64,000 nucleotides of DNA. Source: Massilia sp. Root351. GTDB lineage: Bacteria; Pseudomonadota; Gammaproteobacteria; Burkholderiales; Burkholderiaceae_D. A program made the translations under genes and the position numbers. The notes beneath the pieces are model-generated. The model did no database searches. It was not told the origin of the DNA and saw nothing but the letters and a program-made list of their open reading frames with translations. The DNA is taken from NCBI RefSeq assembly GCF_001425045.1, contig NZ_LMDJ01000001.1, positions 559,859-623,858 on the forward strand, read 5' to 3'. Below, one piece after another: positions 37,539 through 47,262 of the stretch (positions are counted from its first letter, which is position 1; every line of letters starts with the position of its first letter).

Positions 37539-38854
37539 AACTGGTAATCAAGAACGGCCGCGTGATCGACCCGGCCAACGGCGTGGACGGCGTGCAGGAC
37601 CTGTACATTGAAGACGGCAAAATCGCTGCGCTTGGCAGCGCGCCTGCGGGCTTCGTCGCCGAGCACAGCGTCGACGCCACCGGCCTGGTGGTGGCGCCCG
37701 GCCTGGTCGACCTGGCCGTGCGCCTGCGCGAACCGGGCTACGAATACAAGGCCACGCTGGAATCGGAAATGCAGGCCGCCATGCAGGGCGGCGTCACCAG
37801 CCTGGTGTGCCCGCCGGACACCGACCCGGTGCTGGACGAGCCGGGCCTGGTGGAAATGCTCAAGCACCGCGCGCGCCGCCTGAACCAGGCCCACGTGCAC
37901 CCGCTGGGCGCGCTCACCATGGGCCTGAAGGGCCAGTCCATCACCGAGATGGCCGAGCTGACCGGCTCCGGCTGCATCGGCTTCTCGCAGGCCGAAGTGC
38001 CGGTGGAAGACACCACCGTGCTGCTGCGCGCGCTGCAATACGCCAAGACCTTCGACTACACCGTCTGGCTGCGTCCGCAGGACGCCCACATCGGCCGTGG
38101 CGGCGTGGCCCACAGCGGCCCGCTGGCTTCGCGCCTGGGCCTGTCGGGCGTGCCGGTGATGGCCGAGACCATTGCCCTGCACACCATTTTCGAACTGATG
38201 CGCGCCACCGGCGCCCGCGTGCACCTGTGCCGCATCTCCTCGGCCGCCGGCCTGGAACTGGTGCGTGCCGCCAAGGCTGAAGGCTTGCCGGTCAGCTGCG
38301 ACGTGGGCGCCCACCACGTGCACCTGACCGACGCCGACATCGGCTTCTTCGACTCCAATGCGCGCGTCACGCCGCCGTTCCGATCCCAGCGCGACCGCGA
38401 CGCCATCCGCGCCGCCGTGCTGGACGGCACGGTGGACGCCATCTGCTCCGACCACACCCCGGTCGACGACGACGAAAAGCTGCTGCCCTTCGGCGAAGCC
38501 TCGCCGGGCGCCACCGGCCTGGAACTGCTGCTGTCGCTGGCGCTGAAATGGGCCGACGACTACGCCGCCGCGCAGCCGGGCATGCAAGAGGGCGGCGCGC
38601 TGGCGCTGGCCATCAGCCGCATCAGCGCCGATGCCGCGCGCGTGTCCGGCCTGGACCGCCTGGGCGCGGGCCAGCTGGGTGTCGGCAGCGTGGCCGACGT
38701 CTGCATCTTCGACCCGGCCGTGCGCTGGACGGTGGACGGCAGCGCGCTGGCCAGCCAGGGCAAGCACACGCCCTTCCTCGGCTACGAGCTGGCAGGGCAA
38801 GTGCAAGCCACCCTGGTTGCCGGCCGCGTCGCCTACCAGCGCAACGCCCGCTGA
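37535..38854 (+). CDS. Dihydroorotase-like protein PyrC' (probably inactive)
   Basis: A 439-residue amidohydrolase-fold protein of the type I dihydroorotase family. The first metal-binding motif, normally D-x-H-x-H-x-R-E-P-G, reads [10 protein letters not shown], so both histidines are replaced (Ala and Arg). [11 protein letters not shown] and [12 protein letters not shown] are retained. In Pseudomonas and relatives, a similar pseudo-dihydroorotase is required to assemble a stable ATCase with PyrB, while a separate active PyrC does the catalysis. The four-base overlap with pyrB supports that structural role here. It may be annotated simply as dihydroorotase elsewhere. Confidence 0.88.
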   Translation: MKLVIKNGRVIDPANGVDGVQDLYIEDGKIAALGSAPAGFVAEHSVDATGLVVAPGLVDLAVRLREPGYEYKATLESEMQAAMQGGVTSLVCPPDTDPVLDEPGLVEMLKHRARRLNQAHVHPLGALTMGLKGQSITEMAELTGSGCIGFSQAEVPVEDTTVLLRALQYAKTFDYTVWLRPQDAHIGRGGVAHSGPLASRLGLSGVPVMAETIALHTIFELMRATGARVHLCRISSAAGLELVRAAKAEGLPVSCDVGAHHVHLTDADIGFFDSNARVTPPFRSQRDRDAIRAAVLDGTVDAICSDHTPVDDDEKLLPFGEASPGATGLELLLSLALKWADDYAAAQPGMQEGGALALAISRISADAARVSGLDRLGAGQLGVGSVADVCIFDPAVRWTVDGSALASQGKHTPFLGYELAGQVQATLVAGRVAYQRNAR

Positions 38855-38874
38855 CTGCCGCAGGGTTGAACATT

Positions 38875-39636
38875 TTGCTTATTTTCCGCTTGCTGCGGAT
38901 GGTGTTGCACGTGCTGTACGGCATGGCCGTGTGCGCCACCATCTTTCCGTGGATCGGCGTCGAGGCGCGCAACCGCCATATCCGGCGCTGGTCGCGCACC
39001 TTGCTTGGCATCTGCAATGTGACGGTGGAGATGGCGCCGGACAGCGCCCAGCCGCTGGAGCACGCCATGATCGTCGCCAACCACGTGTCGTGGCTCGATA
39101 TCTTCGTGGTCGATGCGCTCTATCCCTGCCGCTTCGTGGCCAAGGCGGAGATCCGCTCCTGGCCGCTGGCCGGCTGGCTGGCCGAGAAGGCGGGCACGGT
39201 GTTCATTGCGCGCGGCAGCAAGCGCGACCTGCGCAATATCTTCAAGGGCCTGGTGCACAGCCTGCAGGCCGGCGAGCGGGTGGCGTTCTTCCCGGAGGGC
39301 ACCACCGCGCCGCAGGGTTCGCTGCTGCCGTTCCACGCCAATCTGTTCGAGGCGGCGGTGGACGCCAAGGTGATGGTGCAGCCGCTCGCACTCAGCTATT
39401 CGGACGCGTCCGGCGGGCATCATCCAAACGTGGACTTTATCGGCGAGACCACCTTTGCCGAGAGCGTGCTGGCCATCCTGCGCGGCACGCCGGTGCGCGC
39501 GCGCCTGAAGTACATGCCGGCCATGGACGCCGCCGGCGGCCACCGCCGCGAACTGGCGCAGGCCGCGCACGACGCCGTCGCGGCCGGGCTGGGCATTGCG
39601 CCGCAGCCCGGCGGCTTGCGGCCGCACGCGGCCTAA
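38875..39636 (+). CDS. 1-acyl-sn-glycerol-3-phosphate acyltransferase (PlsC family)
   Basis: A 253-residue membrane-associated acyltransferase. One or two N-terminal hydrophobic segments precede the catalytic ANHVSWLDIF (HX4D motif) and the substrate-binding FPEGTTAPQGS. It would acylate lysophosphatidic acid to phosphatidic acid, or act on a related lyso-lipid. The start is uncertain: TTG 38875 has AGGG nine bases upstream, while TTG 38866 and ATG 38899 are alternatives. It follows pyrC' after about 20 bases but is functionally unrelated. A second family member lies at 54563. Confidence 0.82.
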   Translation: MLIFRLLRMVLHVLYGMAVCATIFPWIGVEARNRHIRRWSRTLLGICNVTVEMAPDSAQPLEHAMIVANHVSWLDIFVVDALYPCRFVAKAEIRSWPLAGWLAEKAGTVFIARGSKRDLRNIFKGLVHSLQAGERVAFFPEGTTAPQGSLLPFHANLFEAAVDAKVMVQPLALSYSDASGGHHPNVDFIGETTFAESVLAILRGTPVRARLKYMPAMDAAGGHRRELAQAAHDAVAAGLGIAPQPGGLRPHAA

Positions 39637-39730
39637 GCTGCCCTGCGCCGGGGCCCACGGGCTGCGGGCGCGCAGGCGGCGGCAGGACGGCTTGGCGGGC
39701 GCCCGCGTAGCCGGCCGGCGCACCGCCGGC

Positions 39731-40576
39731 CTACTGTTTACCGGAATGCTCGCGGTACTCCGGACACTGCACCTGCATCAGCGACCGGTCGTCCAGGCAC
39801 ACGGCAGACAGGTAGCCGCCCCACACGCAGCCGGTGTCGAGCGCGATCAGCTTCGGTTTCAGCATCAGCCCCAGCGCCGACCAGTGGCCGAACACCACCG
39901 TCACGTCCTGCGTGCGCCGCCCCGGCACCTCGAACCATGGCATCAGGCCGCTGGCCGGATCGGCCTTGGCGCTTTCCTTCATCTTGAAATCCATCACCCC
40001 GTCCATGCTGCAAAAGCGCAGCCGCGTCAACGCGTTGACGATGCAGCGCAGCCGGGCCGGGCCGTGCAGCTCGTCGTGCCAGGCGTCCGGCTGGTTGCCG
40101 TACATCTGCGCCAGGAAGCCGGTCCAGGCGGCGCCGCGCAGCGCCGTCTCCACTTCCCCCGCCAGCGCCATCACCTGCGCCGCGTCCCACTGCGGCAGCA
40201 CGCCGCCGTGCACCAGCAGGTGGCCGTCGCGCAGCATGGCCATGGGCCGCGCACGCAGCCAGTCCAGCAGTTCGGCGCCGTCCGGCGCTTCCAGGATGTG
40301 CTCCAGCGTGTCGGAACCGGAAGCGGGGCGGATGCCGTTGGCCACCGCCAGCAGGTGCAGGTCGTGGTTGCCCAGCACCGTGTCGATGCGGCCGTCGCTG
40401 GCTTGCGCCAGCGCGTGCACATAGCGCAGGGTGGCCAGCGAGTCCGGCCCCCGGTTAATCAGGTCGCCCGTAAACAAAATGGACGGCGCCTGTTCTTCCT
40501 GGGCAAGGATGCGGTCGACCAGGGCGACGGTCTGGTCGTGGCAGCCTTGCAGGTCGCCAATCACATAAGTTTTCAT
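39731..40576 (-). CDS. apaH: Symmetrical bis(5'-nucleosyl)-tetraphosphatase
   Basis: A 281-residue metallophosphatase that splits Ap4A into two ADP. Metal-binding motifs of the calcineurin-like fold are GDLQGCHD (8-15), [10 protein letters not shown] and GNHDLHLL, then [10 protein letters not shown] and [10 protein letters not shown]. ApaH can also remove Np4 caps from RNA. It is monocistronic: convergent with the acyltransferase gene, divergent from rfbB. A GC-rich inverted repeat (39713-39731) near its stop could act as a weak terminator, although it has no T tract. Confidence 0.96.
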   Translation of the reverse strand: MKTYVIGDLQGCHDQTVALVDRILAQEEQAPSILFTGDLINRGPDSLATLRYVHALAQASDGRIDTVLGNHDLHLLAVANGIRPASGSDTLEHILEAPDGAELLDWLRARPMAMLRDGHLLVHGGVLPQWDAAQVMALAGEVETALRGAAWTGFLAQMYGNQPDAWHDELHGPARLRCIVNALTRLRFCSMDGVMDFKMKESAKADPASGLMPWFEVPGRRTQDVTVVFGHWSALGLMLKPKLIALDTGCVWGGYLSAVCLDDRSLMQVQCPEYREHSGKQ

Positions 40577-40638
40577 AAGTGTTGCAATTGAAGAAATAAG
40601 TTGTAAGCGGCGCTAAAATCTCGCGGAACCCGGCGAGT

Positions 40639-40666
40639 TTCACATAAAATCATGCCTATGACTAAT
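40639..40666 (+). promoter_or_regulatory. Possible promoter of the rfbBACD operon
   Basis: TTCACA (40639-40644, five of six -35 consensus positions) is followed after 16 bases by ACTAAT (40661-40666, four of six). The predicted start would give a leader of about 18 bases with a GAGCGGGA Shine-Dalgarno (40677-40684) before the rfbB ATG. The 114-base gap is AT-rich and must also carry the apaH promoter. Confidence 0.3.
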
Positions 40667-40690
40667 TCAACGCTCTGAGCGGGATGCTAA

Positions 40691-41761
40691 ATGATTTTTG
40701 TTACAGGCGGTGCGGGCTTTATCGGCTCTAACTTTGTACTCGACTGGCTGGCACAATCGGATGAGCCTGTCCTGAATTTCGACAAGCTGACCTACGCGGG
40801 CAATTTGAATAACCTGGCCACGCTGAAGAACGACAGCCGCCATGTGTTTGTGCGCGGCGATATCTGCGACCAGGCCCAGGTGCTGGAATTGCTGCGTACC
40901 CATAAACCGCGCGCCATCGTCCATTTCGCCGCCGAAAGCCATGTCGACCGTTCCATCCACGGTCCCGGCGAATTCATTAACACCAATATCAACGGCACTT
41001 TCAGCCTGCTGGAAGCGTCGCGCAGTTACTGGAGCGAACTGCCCGAAACCGGGCGCGCCGCGTTCCGCTTCCTGCACGTGTCCACCGACGAGGTCTACGG
41101 CACCCTGGGCCCGGAGGACGCGCCGTTTACCGAGACCACGGCGTACGCGCCGAACAGCCCGTATTCGGCTTCCAAGGCCGCCTCGGACCACCTGGTGCGG
41201 TCCTACCACCACACCTACGGCTTGCCCACGCTGACCACCAACTGTTCCAACAATTACGGCCCTTACCATTTCCCGGAAAAGCTGATCCCGCTGATCATCG
41301 CCAACGCGCAGGCGGGCAAGCCGCTGCCGATTTACGGCGACGGCCAGCAAGTGCGGGACTGGCTCTACGTGAGCGACCACTGCGCCGCCATCCGCCGCGT
41401 GCTGGACGGCGGCCGCCTGGGCGAGACCTACAATGTCGGCGGCTGGAACGAAATGGCCAACCTGGACGTGGTGCACACGCTGTGCGACATGCTGGACCAG
41501 CTGAAACCGAAGGCGGCCGGCAGCTACCGCGACCAGATCACCTTCGTCAAAGACCGCCCCGGCCACGACCGCCGCTACGCGATCGACGCACGCAAGCTGG
41601 AGCGCGAACTGGGCTGGAAGCCGGCCGAGACCTTCCAGACCGGCATCCAGAAAACCGTGCAGTGGTATCTCGACAACCAGCCCTGGGTGGCCGACGTGCA
41701 GTCGGGCAGCTATGCGAACTGGGTGGCAACCAATTACTTCAACCGGGACGGCGCGCAATGA
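40691..41761 (+). CDS. rfbB: dTDP-glucose 4,6-dehydratase
   Basis: A 356-residue extended short-chain dehydrogenase catalysing the second step of dTDP-L-rhamnose synthesis. The NAD-binding GGAGFIGS is at 6-13, the catalytic Asp133-Glu134 pair is in HVSTDEVYG, and the catalytic Tyr158-x3-Lys162 is in YSASKAASD. The C-terminal [12 protein letters not shown] is typical. First gene of rfbB-rfbA-rfbC-rfbD, in which each stop overlaps the next start by four bases (ATGA). Confidence 0.97.
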   Translation: MIFVTGGAGFIGSNFVLDWLAQSDEPVLNFDKLTYAGNLNNLATLKNDSRHVFVRGDICDQAQVLELLRTHKPRAIVHFAAESHVDRSIHGPGEFINTNINGTFSLLEASRSYWSELPETGRAAFRFLHVSTDEVYGTLGPEDAPFTETTAYAPNSPYSASKAASDHLVRSYHHTYGLPTLTTNCSNNYGPYHFPEKLIPLIIANAQAGKPLPIYGDGQQVRDWLYVSDHCAAIRRVLDGGRLGETYNVGGWNEMANLDVVHTLCDMLDQLKPKAAGSYRDQITFVKDRPGHDRRYAIDARKLERELGWKPAETFQTGIQKTVQWYLDNQPWVADVQSGSYANWVATNYFNRDGAQ

Positions 41762-42684
41762 CCAATCCTGTCAGCAAGTCATCGGCCTCGCCCGTGAGCG
41801 GCCGGAAAGGCATCATCCTGGCCGGCGGTTCCGGCACCCGGCTGTATCCGGTTACCATGAGCGTGTCCAAGCAGCTGCTGCCGATCTACGACAAGCCGAT
41901 GATCTACCATCCGCTGACCACGCTGATGCTGGCCGGCATGCGCGAGATCCTCATCATCTCCACGCCGCAGGACACGCCGCGCTTCCAGGACCTGCTGGGC
42001 GACGGCAGCCAGTGGGGCATCAAGCTGAGCTATGCGGTGCAGCCTTCGCCGGACGGCCTGGCGCAAGCCTTCATCATCGGCCGCGAATTCGTCGGCGACT
42101 CGCCGTCCGCGCTTATCCTGGGCGACAACATTTATTACGGCAACGACCTGGACGCCTTGCTGCGCAGCGCGGCCGAGCAGGAGTCGGGCGCCACCGTGTT
42201 CGCCTACCACGTGCACGACCCCGAGCGCTACGGCGTGGTGGAGTTCGACAAGGAGCGCCGCGCCGTCAGCATCGAGGAAAAGCCGGCGGCGCCGAAGTCC
42301 AACTACGCGGTCACCGGCTTGTACTTCTACGACAAGCAAGTGTGCGACATCGCCGCCGGCATCAAGCCGTCCGCGCGCGGCGAGCTGGAGATCACCGACG
42401 TCAACCGCGCCTACCTGGCAGCGCAGCAGCTCAACGTGGAGGTGATGGGGCGCGGCATGGCCTGGCTCGACACGGGCACCCACGAGTCGCTGCTGGACGC
42501 CTCGCAGTTCATCGCCACGATTGAAAAGCGCCAGGGCCTGAAAGTGGCTTGTCCGGAAGAGATCGCCTACCGCAAGGGCTATATCGACGCGGCCCAGCTG
42601 CGCAGCCTGGCCGAGCCGCTGAAGAAAAACAACTACGGCCAGTACCTGCTGCAAATCCTGGAAGACAAGGTCGTGCCGCGATGA
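41758..42684 (+). CDS. rfbA: Glucose-1-phosphate thymidylyltransferase
   Basis: A 308-residue nucleotidyltransferase that makes dTDP-glucose from dTTP and glucose-1-phosphate. The signature [13 protein letters not shown] (21-33) and [16 protein letters not shown] are present, with LGDNIYYG for metal/nucleotide binding. A short Ser/Pro-rich extension of 16 residues precedes the core. The start is fixed by the ATGA overlap with rfbB; a longer frame to 41482 is an out-of-frame reading of rfbB. Confidence 0.97.
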   Translation: MTNPVSKSSASPVSGRKGIILAGGSGTRLYPVTMSVSKQLLPIYDKPMIYHPLTTLMLAGMREILIISTPQDTPRFQDLLGDGSQWGIKLSYAVQPSPDGLAQAFIIGREFVGDSPSALILGDNIYYGNDLDALLRSAAEQESGATVFAYHVHDPERYGVVEFDKERRAVSIEEKPAAPKSNYAVTGLYFYDKQVCDIAAGIKPSARGELEITDVNRAYLAAQQLNVEVMGRGMAWLDTGTHESLLDASQFIATIEKRQGLKVACPEEIAYRKGYIDAAQLRSLAEPLKKNNYGQYLLQILEDKVVPR

Positions 42685-43226
42685 AAATCCACGCCACCCC
42701 GCTCGCGGGCTTGCTGCTGATCGAGCCGACCGTGTTCGGCGACGCGCGCGGCTATTTCTACGAGAGTTTCAACGCGCGCCGCTTCGCCGAGCTGACCGGC
42801 GTGCAGGCCGGGTTCGTGCAGGACAACCACTCGCGCTCGGCCAAGGGCGTGCTGCGCGGCATGCACTACCAGATCCAGCAGCCGCAGGGCAAGCTGGTGC
42901 GGGTGACGGCCGGCGCCATCTTCGACGCGGTGCTGGACTTGCGCAAGAGCTCGCCGACCTTCGGCCGGTGGTATGGCGTGGAGCTGTCCGCGGACAACAA
43001 GCTGCAGCTCTGGATACCGCCCGGTTTCGCGCACGGTTTCACCGTCACCAGCGACATGGCCGAAGTGCAGTACAAGACCACCGACTACTGGGCGCCCGAA
43101 TTCGAGCGCTCGGTGATCTGGAACGACCCGGCGGTCGGCATCGTCTGGCCGCTGGACGGCGAACCGCTGCTGTCGGCCAAGGACAAGGGCGGCGTGCCGC
43201 TGGCGCAAGCGGAAACTTTCCCATGA
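42681..43226 (+). CDS. rfbC: dTDP-4-dehydrorhamnose 3,5-epimerase
   Basis: A 181-residue cupin-fold epimerase, third step of dTDP-L-rhamnose formation. The catalytic His62 is in GVLRGMHYQ. Other family segments are [11 protein letters not shown] at the N-terminus, [12 protein letters not shown], and [11 protein letters not shown] Tyr in the YKTTDYW segment is the expected acid. Overlaps rfbA and rfbD by four bases each. Confidence 0.96.
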   Translation: MKIHATPLAGLLLIEPTVFGDARGYFYESFNARRFAELTGVQAGFVQDNHSRSAKGVLRGMHYQIQQPQGKLVRVTAGAIFDAVLDLRKSSPTFGRWYGVELSADNKLQLWIPPGFAHGFTVTSDMAEVQYKTTDYWAPEFERSVIWNDPAVGIVWPLDGEPLLSAKDKGGVPLAQAETFP

Positions 43227-44092
43227 AGATATTGCTGACGGGCTGCAGCGGCCAGGTAGGCTACGAACTCGAGCGCAGCCTGCAGGGCCTGGGCCAGGTG
43301 GTGGCGGTGGACCGCAGCCGCATGGACCTGGCCGACCTGGACCAGGTGCGCGCCGTGATCCGCGCCGAGCAGCCGGGGCTGATCGTCAACCCGGCCGCCT
43401 ACACGGCGGTGGACAAGGCGGAAAGCGAGCCGGAACTGGCCTTCCGCATCAACGCCGAGGCGCCCGGGGTCATGGCCGAGGAAGCGAAAAAGCTGGGCGC
43501 CGCGCTGGTGCATTACTCCACCGACTACGTGTTCCCCGGCAACGACCCGGCGCCGCGCGCGGAGGGCGACGCCACCGGCCCCATCAACGTCTACGGCGCC
43601 AGCAAGCTGGCCGGCGAGCAAGCCATCGCGGCGGCCGGCATTCCGCACCTGATCTTCCGCACCAGCTGGGTGTACGGCATGCGCGGCAAAAATTTCCTGC
43701 TCACCATGTTGAAACTGGCGCGCGAGCGCGACGAGCTGCGCATCGTGGCCGACCAGCACGGCGCCCCCACCTGGAGCCGCACCATCGCCGACGCCACCGC
43801 GTTGATCCTGGCGCAGGCCGCAGCCGCAGGCCCGGCGGCCGCGGCGGACTGGTGGACGCGCCATGGCGGCATCTATCACCTGAGCAGCCAGGGCCAGACC
43901 ACCTGGTTCGAATTCACCCAGGCCATCGTCGAGCAGGCCGGCATCGAATGCCGGCTGCAGCCCATCACCAGCGCCGAGTATCCGGTGCCGGCGCGCCGGC
44001 CGCAGTATTCAGTGCTGTCTTCGCAGCGCCTGCAGCAGCAGTTCTGCCGGCTGCCGCACTGGCGCGACGCACTGGCCCTGTGCATGCGCTAG
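43223..44092 (+). CDS. rfbD: dTDP-4-dehydrorhamnose reductase
   Basis: A 289-residue short-chain reductase that completes dTDP-L-rhamnose. The glycine motif LLTGCSGQVGYEL is at the N-terminus, and NPAAYTAVDKAESEPELAF is highly diagnostic. The catalytic STDYVFPG and YGASKLAGE segments are present. Final gene of the operon. It is followed by a 144-base gap before the next gene, without an obvious terminator. Confidence 0.97.
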   Translation: MKILLTGCSGQVGYELERSLQGLGQVVAVDRSRMDLADLDQVRAVIRAEQPGLIVNPAAYTAVDKAESEPELAFRINAEAPGVMAEEAKKLGAALVHYSTDYVFPGNDPAPRAEGDATGPINVYGASKLAGEQAIAAAGIPHLIFRTSWVYGMRGKNFLLTMLKLARERDELRIVADQHGAPTWSRTIADATALILAQAAAAGPAAAADWWTRHGGIYHLSSQGQTTWFEFTQAIVEQAGIECRLQPITSAEYPVPARRPQYSVLSSQRLQQQFCRLPHWRDALALCMR

Positions 44093-44236
44093 GCCTGGCG
44101 CGCAATTGTATCGAATGGTAAGCGCGGCGCGGCGCGCGGTGGTATTTGATAAAATCCTGCCGCGCGCTGCGTTCGCGCCTGGCTGGCCGCATTGCGGGTT
44201 AGCACGCGCTCCGGAATCTTGTATTGATAAATAATA

Positions 44237-45328
44237 ATGTTTTCATTCTTAGTCAGCTTTATTGCGTCCGCGCTCCTGACCTTGCTGGTCATTAAAGAAG
44301 CGAAATTGCACGGACCGGCGCTTGATGCGGATTTCGGCGGCGTACAAAAAAACCACGCCCATTCGGTGGCGCGTATCGGCGGGCTTTCGATATTCTTTGC
44401 CGTCGCATTAAGCGCGTGCATCTCCATTTGGCGGGTGCCGGCCATGACCAGCTGGATGGTGTCGCTGATGGCCTGTTCCTTTATCGCCTTCGCCGGCGGC
44501 ATCGTGGAAGATTATACGGGCAAGGTCAGCGCCATGCGCCGCCTGCTGTTGACCATGGCGGCCGCCTTGCTCGCCTATTTCCTGCTGGATGCCCGCCTGG
44601 ACCGCATCGATTGGCCATTCTCCGTATGGCCGCTGGCCATCTGGCTGGCGCTGCCGCTGTCGGTACTGGCGGTGGCCGGTATTGCCAACGCAATTAATAT
44701 TATCGACGGATTTAATGGCCTGGCCAGCGTGGTCACTATCTGCATGCTGCTCTCCCTCGGTTATGTGGCCTTGCAAGTAAATGATATGTTTGTGCTGGTG
44801 GCGGCGCTGATGGTGGCCGGCGCCACCGCCGGCTTCCTGATTTGGAACTACCCGGTCGGCCTGATTTTCCTGGGCGACGGCGGCGCCTACTTTATTGGAT
44901 TCATGCTAGGGGAACTGGCGCTGTTGCTGGTGGTGCGCAACCCGCAGGTATCGACCTGGTACGCCGCGCTGCTGCTGATCTATCCGGCTTTTGAAACGCT
45001 ATTTTCCGCTTATCGCCGCATGTTCGTGCGCGGCAAATCGCCGACCATGCCCGATGGCATACATTTGCATAGCCTGATATTCCGCCGCATCGTGCAATGG
45101 GCGGTGGGCCGCAAGGAAGGGCGCGCCTTATTGCGCCGCAATTCATTGACGTCACCTTATCTGTGGATGTTTTCGCTGATGGCGGTTATTCCCGCCACCG
45201 TGTTCTGGCGCCACACCTGGGTTTTGATGATCTTCTGCCTGTTGTTTATGACCAGCTACATCTGGTTATATGTGCGTATTGTGCGATTTAAAGCACCGCG
45301 ATGGATGATACGGCACAAGAAACACTAG
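44237..45328 (+). CDS. Undecaprenyl-phosphate sugar-1-phosphate transferase (WecA/MraY family)
   Basis: A 363-residue polytopic protein with about ten membrane helices. Family signatures are NAINIIDGFNGLASV (Mg-binding Asp in the second cytoplasmic loop) and FLGDGGAYFIGFMLGEL. The HIHSLIFRR-like HLHSLIFRRI segment is the downstream His motif of the family. It would transfer a HexNAc-1-phosphate to undecaprenyl phosphate, starting O-antigen or another surface glycan, consistent with the rhamnose genes upstream. The sugar specificity is not readable. Third-position GC is lower than in the rfb genes, suggesting a different history. An AT-rich leader of 144 bases precedes it. Confidence 0.88.
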   Translation: MFSFLVSFIASALLTLLVIKEAKLHGPALDADFGGVQKNHAHSVARIGGLSIFFAVALSACISIWRVPAMTSWMVSLMACSFIAFAGGIVEDYTGKVSAMRRLLLTMAAALLAYFLLDARLDRIDWPFSVWPLAIWLALPLSVLAVAGIANAINIIDGFNGLASVVTICMLLSLGYVALQVNDMFVLVAALMVAGATAGFLIWNYPVGLIFLGDGGAYFIGFMLGELALLLVVRNPQVSTWYAALLLIYPAFETLFSAYRRMFVRGKSPTMPDGIHLHSLIFRRIVQWAVGRKEGRALLRRNSLTSPYLWMFSLMAVIPATVFWRHTWVLMIFCLLFMTSYIWLYVRIVRFKAPRWMIRHKKH

Positions 45329-45394
45329 AAAATTTTACATTTTGTAGTATATTTCGATCAGAATCTTTTTACCCAATCACACAAGGATAAAGTT

Positions 45395-45706
45395 ATGGAT
45401 CTGACGAATCTGTCTTCGGCTCAATTGCGCGATCTGCAAAAGCAACTGGAGCGCGAATTGAAGAAACGCGAAAGCGAAGACCTGGCGAAAGCCCGCGAGC
45501 AGATACTGGCCATCGCCCAATCCGTTGGCGTACCGGTGAAAGACCTGATCGGCAACGCGGTGCGCGTTAAAACCGGCGGCACGGTGGCGGCCCGCTACCG
45601 CAATCCGGCCGACTCGTCGCAGCAATGGACCGGCCGCGGCCGCCAGCCGAAATGGGTCAAGGAATGGGTCGAGTCCGGCAAGGCGCTGGACGGCCTGCGC
45701 ATCTGA
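45395..45706 (+). CDS. H-NS-family nucleoid-associated protein
   Basis: A 103-residue protein. A helical, charged N-terminal oligomerisation region (about 1-45, coiled-coil LQKQLERELKKRESEDLAK) is followed by a linker and the C-terminal DNA-binding core: ARYRNPADSSQQWTGRGRQPKWV. The WTGRGRQP(K/R)W loop is the H-NS AT-hook-like motif that inserts in the minor groove. Members silence AT-rich, often horizontally acquired, DNA. AAGGA lies six bases before the ATG. It is monocistronic, with an AT-rich upstream region and its own terminator. The next genes belong to LPS/polysaccharide synthesis. Confidence 0.92.
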   Translation: MDLTNLSSAQLRDLQKQLERELKKRESEDLAKAREQILAIAQSVGVPVKDLIGNAVRVKTGGTVAARYRNPADSSQQWTGRGRQPKWVKEWVESGKALDGLRI

Positions 45707-45793
45707 CGCCCCGCGCGCGGAGCCGGCTGTCGTCAGCTTTGTGCCCGCGTTACAGGTTATACTTGCAAGCAATTGGCTAGCAATTGCACCAGC

Positions 45794-45820
45794 GCCCGCA
45801 CTTGTGCGGGCTGCTTTTTT
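45794..45820 (+). terminator. Rho-independent terminator of the H-NS-family gene
   Basis: GCCCGCA pairs with TGCGGGC (45794-45811) around a four-base loop, followed three bases later by a run of six T residues (45815-45820). It lies about 90 bases after the H-NS-like stop codon and 42 bases before the mutase start. Confidence 0.85.
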
Positions 45821-45861
45821 GTGCGGGCCGCCTTCTTCTCACTTTCCATCCAGTATCCTCT

Positions 45862-47244
45862 ATGGTCTCCCTGTCTAAATCGATCTTCAAAGCTTACGAT
45901 ATCCGCGGCATCATCGGCACAACGCTGGACGCCGGCGTCGCCAAACAAATCGGCCACGCTTTCGGCCTGGCCGCAGCGGCCAAGGGCGAGCGCAGCGTGG
46001 TGATCGGCCGCGACGGCCGCCTGTCCGGCCCCGAGCTGGCCGCCGCGCTGGCGCAAGGCTTGCAGTCGGCCGGCGTGGACGTGATCGACCTGGGCGTGGT
46101 GGCCACGCCGATGGTGTACTTTGGCACCAATGTGCTGTCGGCCAAGTCCGGCATCATGGTCACCGGCAGCCACAACCCGCCCGACTACAACGGTTTCAAG
46201 ATGGTGCTGGCGGGCGAAGCCATCCATGGCGAGGCGATCACCGGCCTGTACGATTCCATCCTGGCCAACGCCGACAAGGTGGCGGCCGAGCCGGGCGCCT
46301 ACAGCACCCACGACATCCGCGCCGAATACCTGGCGCGCATCATCGGCGACGTGAAGATCGCGCGTCCGATCAAGATCGCGGTCGACTGCGGCAACGGCGT
46401 GGCCGGCGCCTTCGCGGGCGACCTGTATCGCGGCATGGGCTGCGACGTGGTGGAACTGTTCTGCGAAGTGGACGGCACCTTCCCCAACCACCACCCTGAC
46501 CCGGCGCACCCTGAAAACCTGCAGGACCTGATCCGCGCGCTGCAGCAGACCGACGCCGAAATCGGCCTGGCCTTCGACGGCGACGGCGACCGCCTGGGCA
46601 TCGTCACCAAGGACGGCCAGATCATCTACCCGGATCGCCAGATGATGCTGTTCGCGCAGGACGTGCTGACCCGCCATCCGGGCGAGCAGATCCTGTACGA
46701 CGTAAAATGCACCCGCCACCTGGCGCCGTTCATTGAAAAGAGCGGCGGCGTGCCGCTGATGTACAAGACCGGCCACTCGCTGGTGAAGGCCAAGCTGAAG
46801 GAAACCGGTGCCCCGCTGGGCGGCGAAATGAGCGGCCACATCTTCTTCAAGGACCGCTGGTACGGTTTCGACGACGGCCTGTACTCGGGCGCGCGCATGC
46901 TGGAGATCCTGACCCGCGAAGCCGACCCGTCGGCGCTGCTGAACTCCCTGCCGCAGTCGGACAGCACCCCCGAGCTGCACCTGCACTTGAAGGAGGGCGA
47001 GAACTTCATCGTGATGGACAAGCTGCGCAGCGACGCCAAGTTCCCCGGCAACGAGCGCATCATCACCATCGACGGCCTGCGCGTGGAATACGCCGACGGC
47101 TTCGGCCTGGCGCGCTCCTCGAACACCACCCCGGTGATCGTGATGCGCTTCGAAGCTGAAACGCCGGAAGCGCTGGCGCGCATCCAGGGCGAGTTCAAAC
47201 GCGTGATCCTGGCCGCCAAGCCGGACGCGGAACTGCCATTCTAA
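45862..47244 (+). CDS. algC: Phosphomannomutase/phosphoglucomutase
   Basis: A 460-residue alpha-D-phosphohexomutase that interconverts hexose 6- and 1-phosphates, feeding nucleotide-sugar synthesis for LPS and exopolysaccharide. It starts SIFKAYDIRGIIG. The active-site phosphoserine is Ser103 in VTGSHNPPDYNG, the Mg loop is AFDGDGDRLG, and the sugar-binding loop is GEMSGHIFF. The ATG at 45862 gives the standard N-terminus; the longer frame to 45784 runs through the terminator. The assignment to dual-specificity AlgC type rather than a mannose-only ManB is by overall resemblance. Confidence 0.93.
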   Translation: MVSLSKSIFKAYDIRGIIGTTLDAGVAKQIGHAFGLAAAAKGERSVVIGRDGRLSGPELAAALAQGLQSAGVDVIDLGVVATPMVYFGTNVLSAKSGIMVTGSHNPPDYNGFKMVLAGEAIHGEAITGLYDSILANADKVAAEPGAYSTHDIRAEYLARIIGDVKIARPIKIAVDCGNGVAGAFAGDLYRGMGCDVVELFCEVDGTFPNHHPDPAHPENLQDLIRALQQTDAEIGLAFDGDGDRLGIVTKDGQIIYPDRQMMLFAQDVLTRHPGEQILYDVKCTRHLAPFIEKSGGVPLMYKTGHSLVKAKLKETGAPLGGEMSGHIFFKDRWYGFDDGLYSGARMLEILTREADPSALLNSLPQSDSTPELHLHLKEGENFIVMDKLRSDAKFPGNERIITIDGLRVEYADGFGLARSSNTTPVIVMRFEAETPEALARIQGEFKRVILAAKPDAELPF

Positions 47245-47262
47245 CGCGCGCTTTTTAGTTCT

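Noticed and set aside
39713..39731. GC-rich inverted repeat between the acyltransferase gene and apaH, considered as a bidirectional terminator
   Set aside because: The 7-bp stem is real but there is no T tract on either side, so it is mentioned only in the apaH entry.
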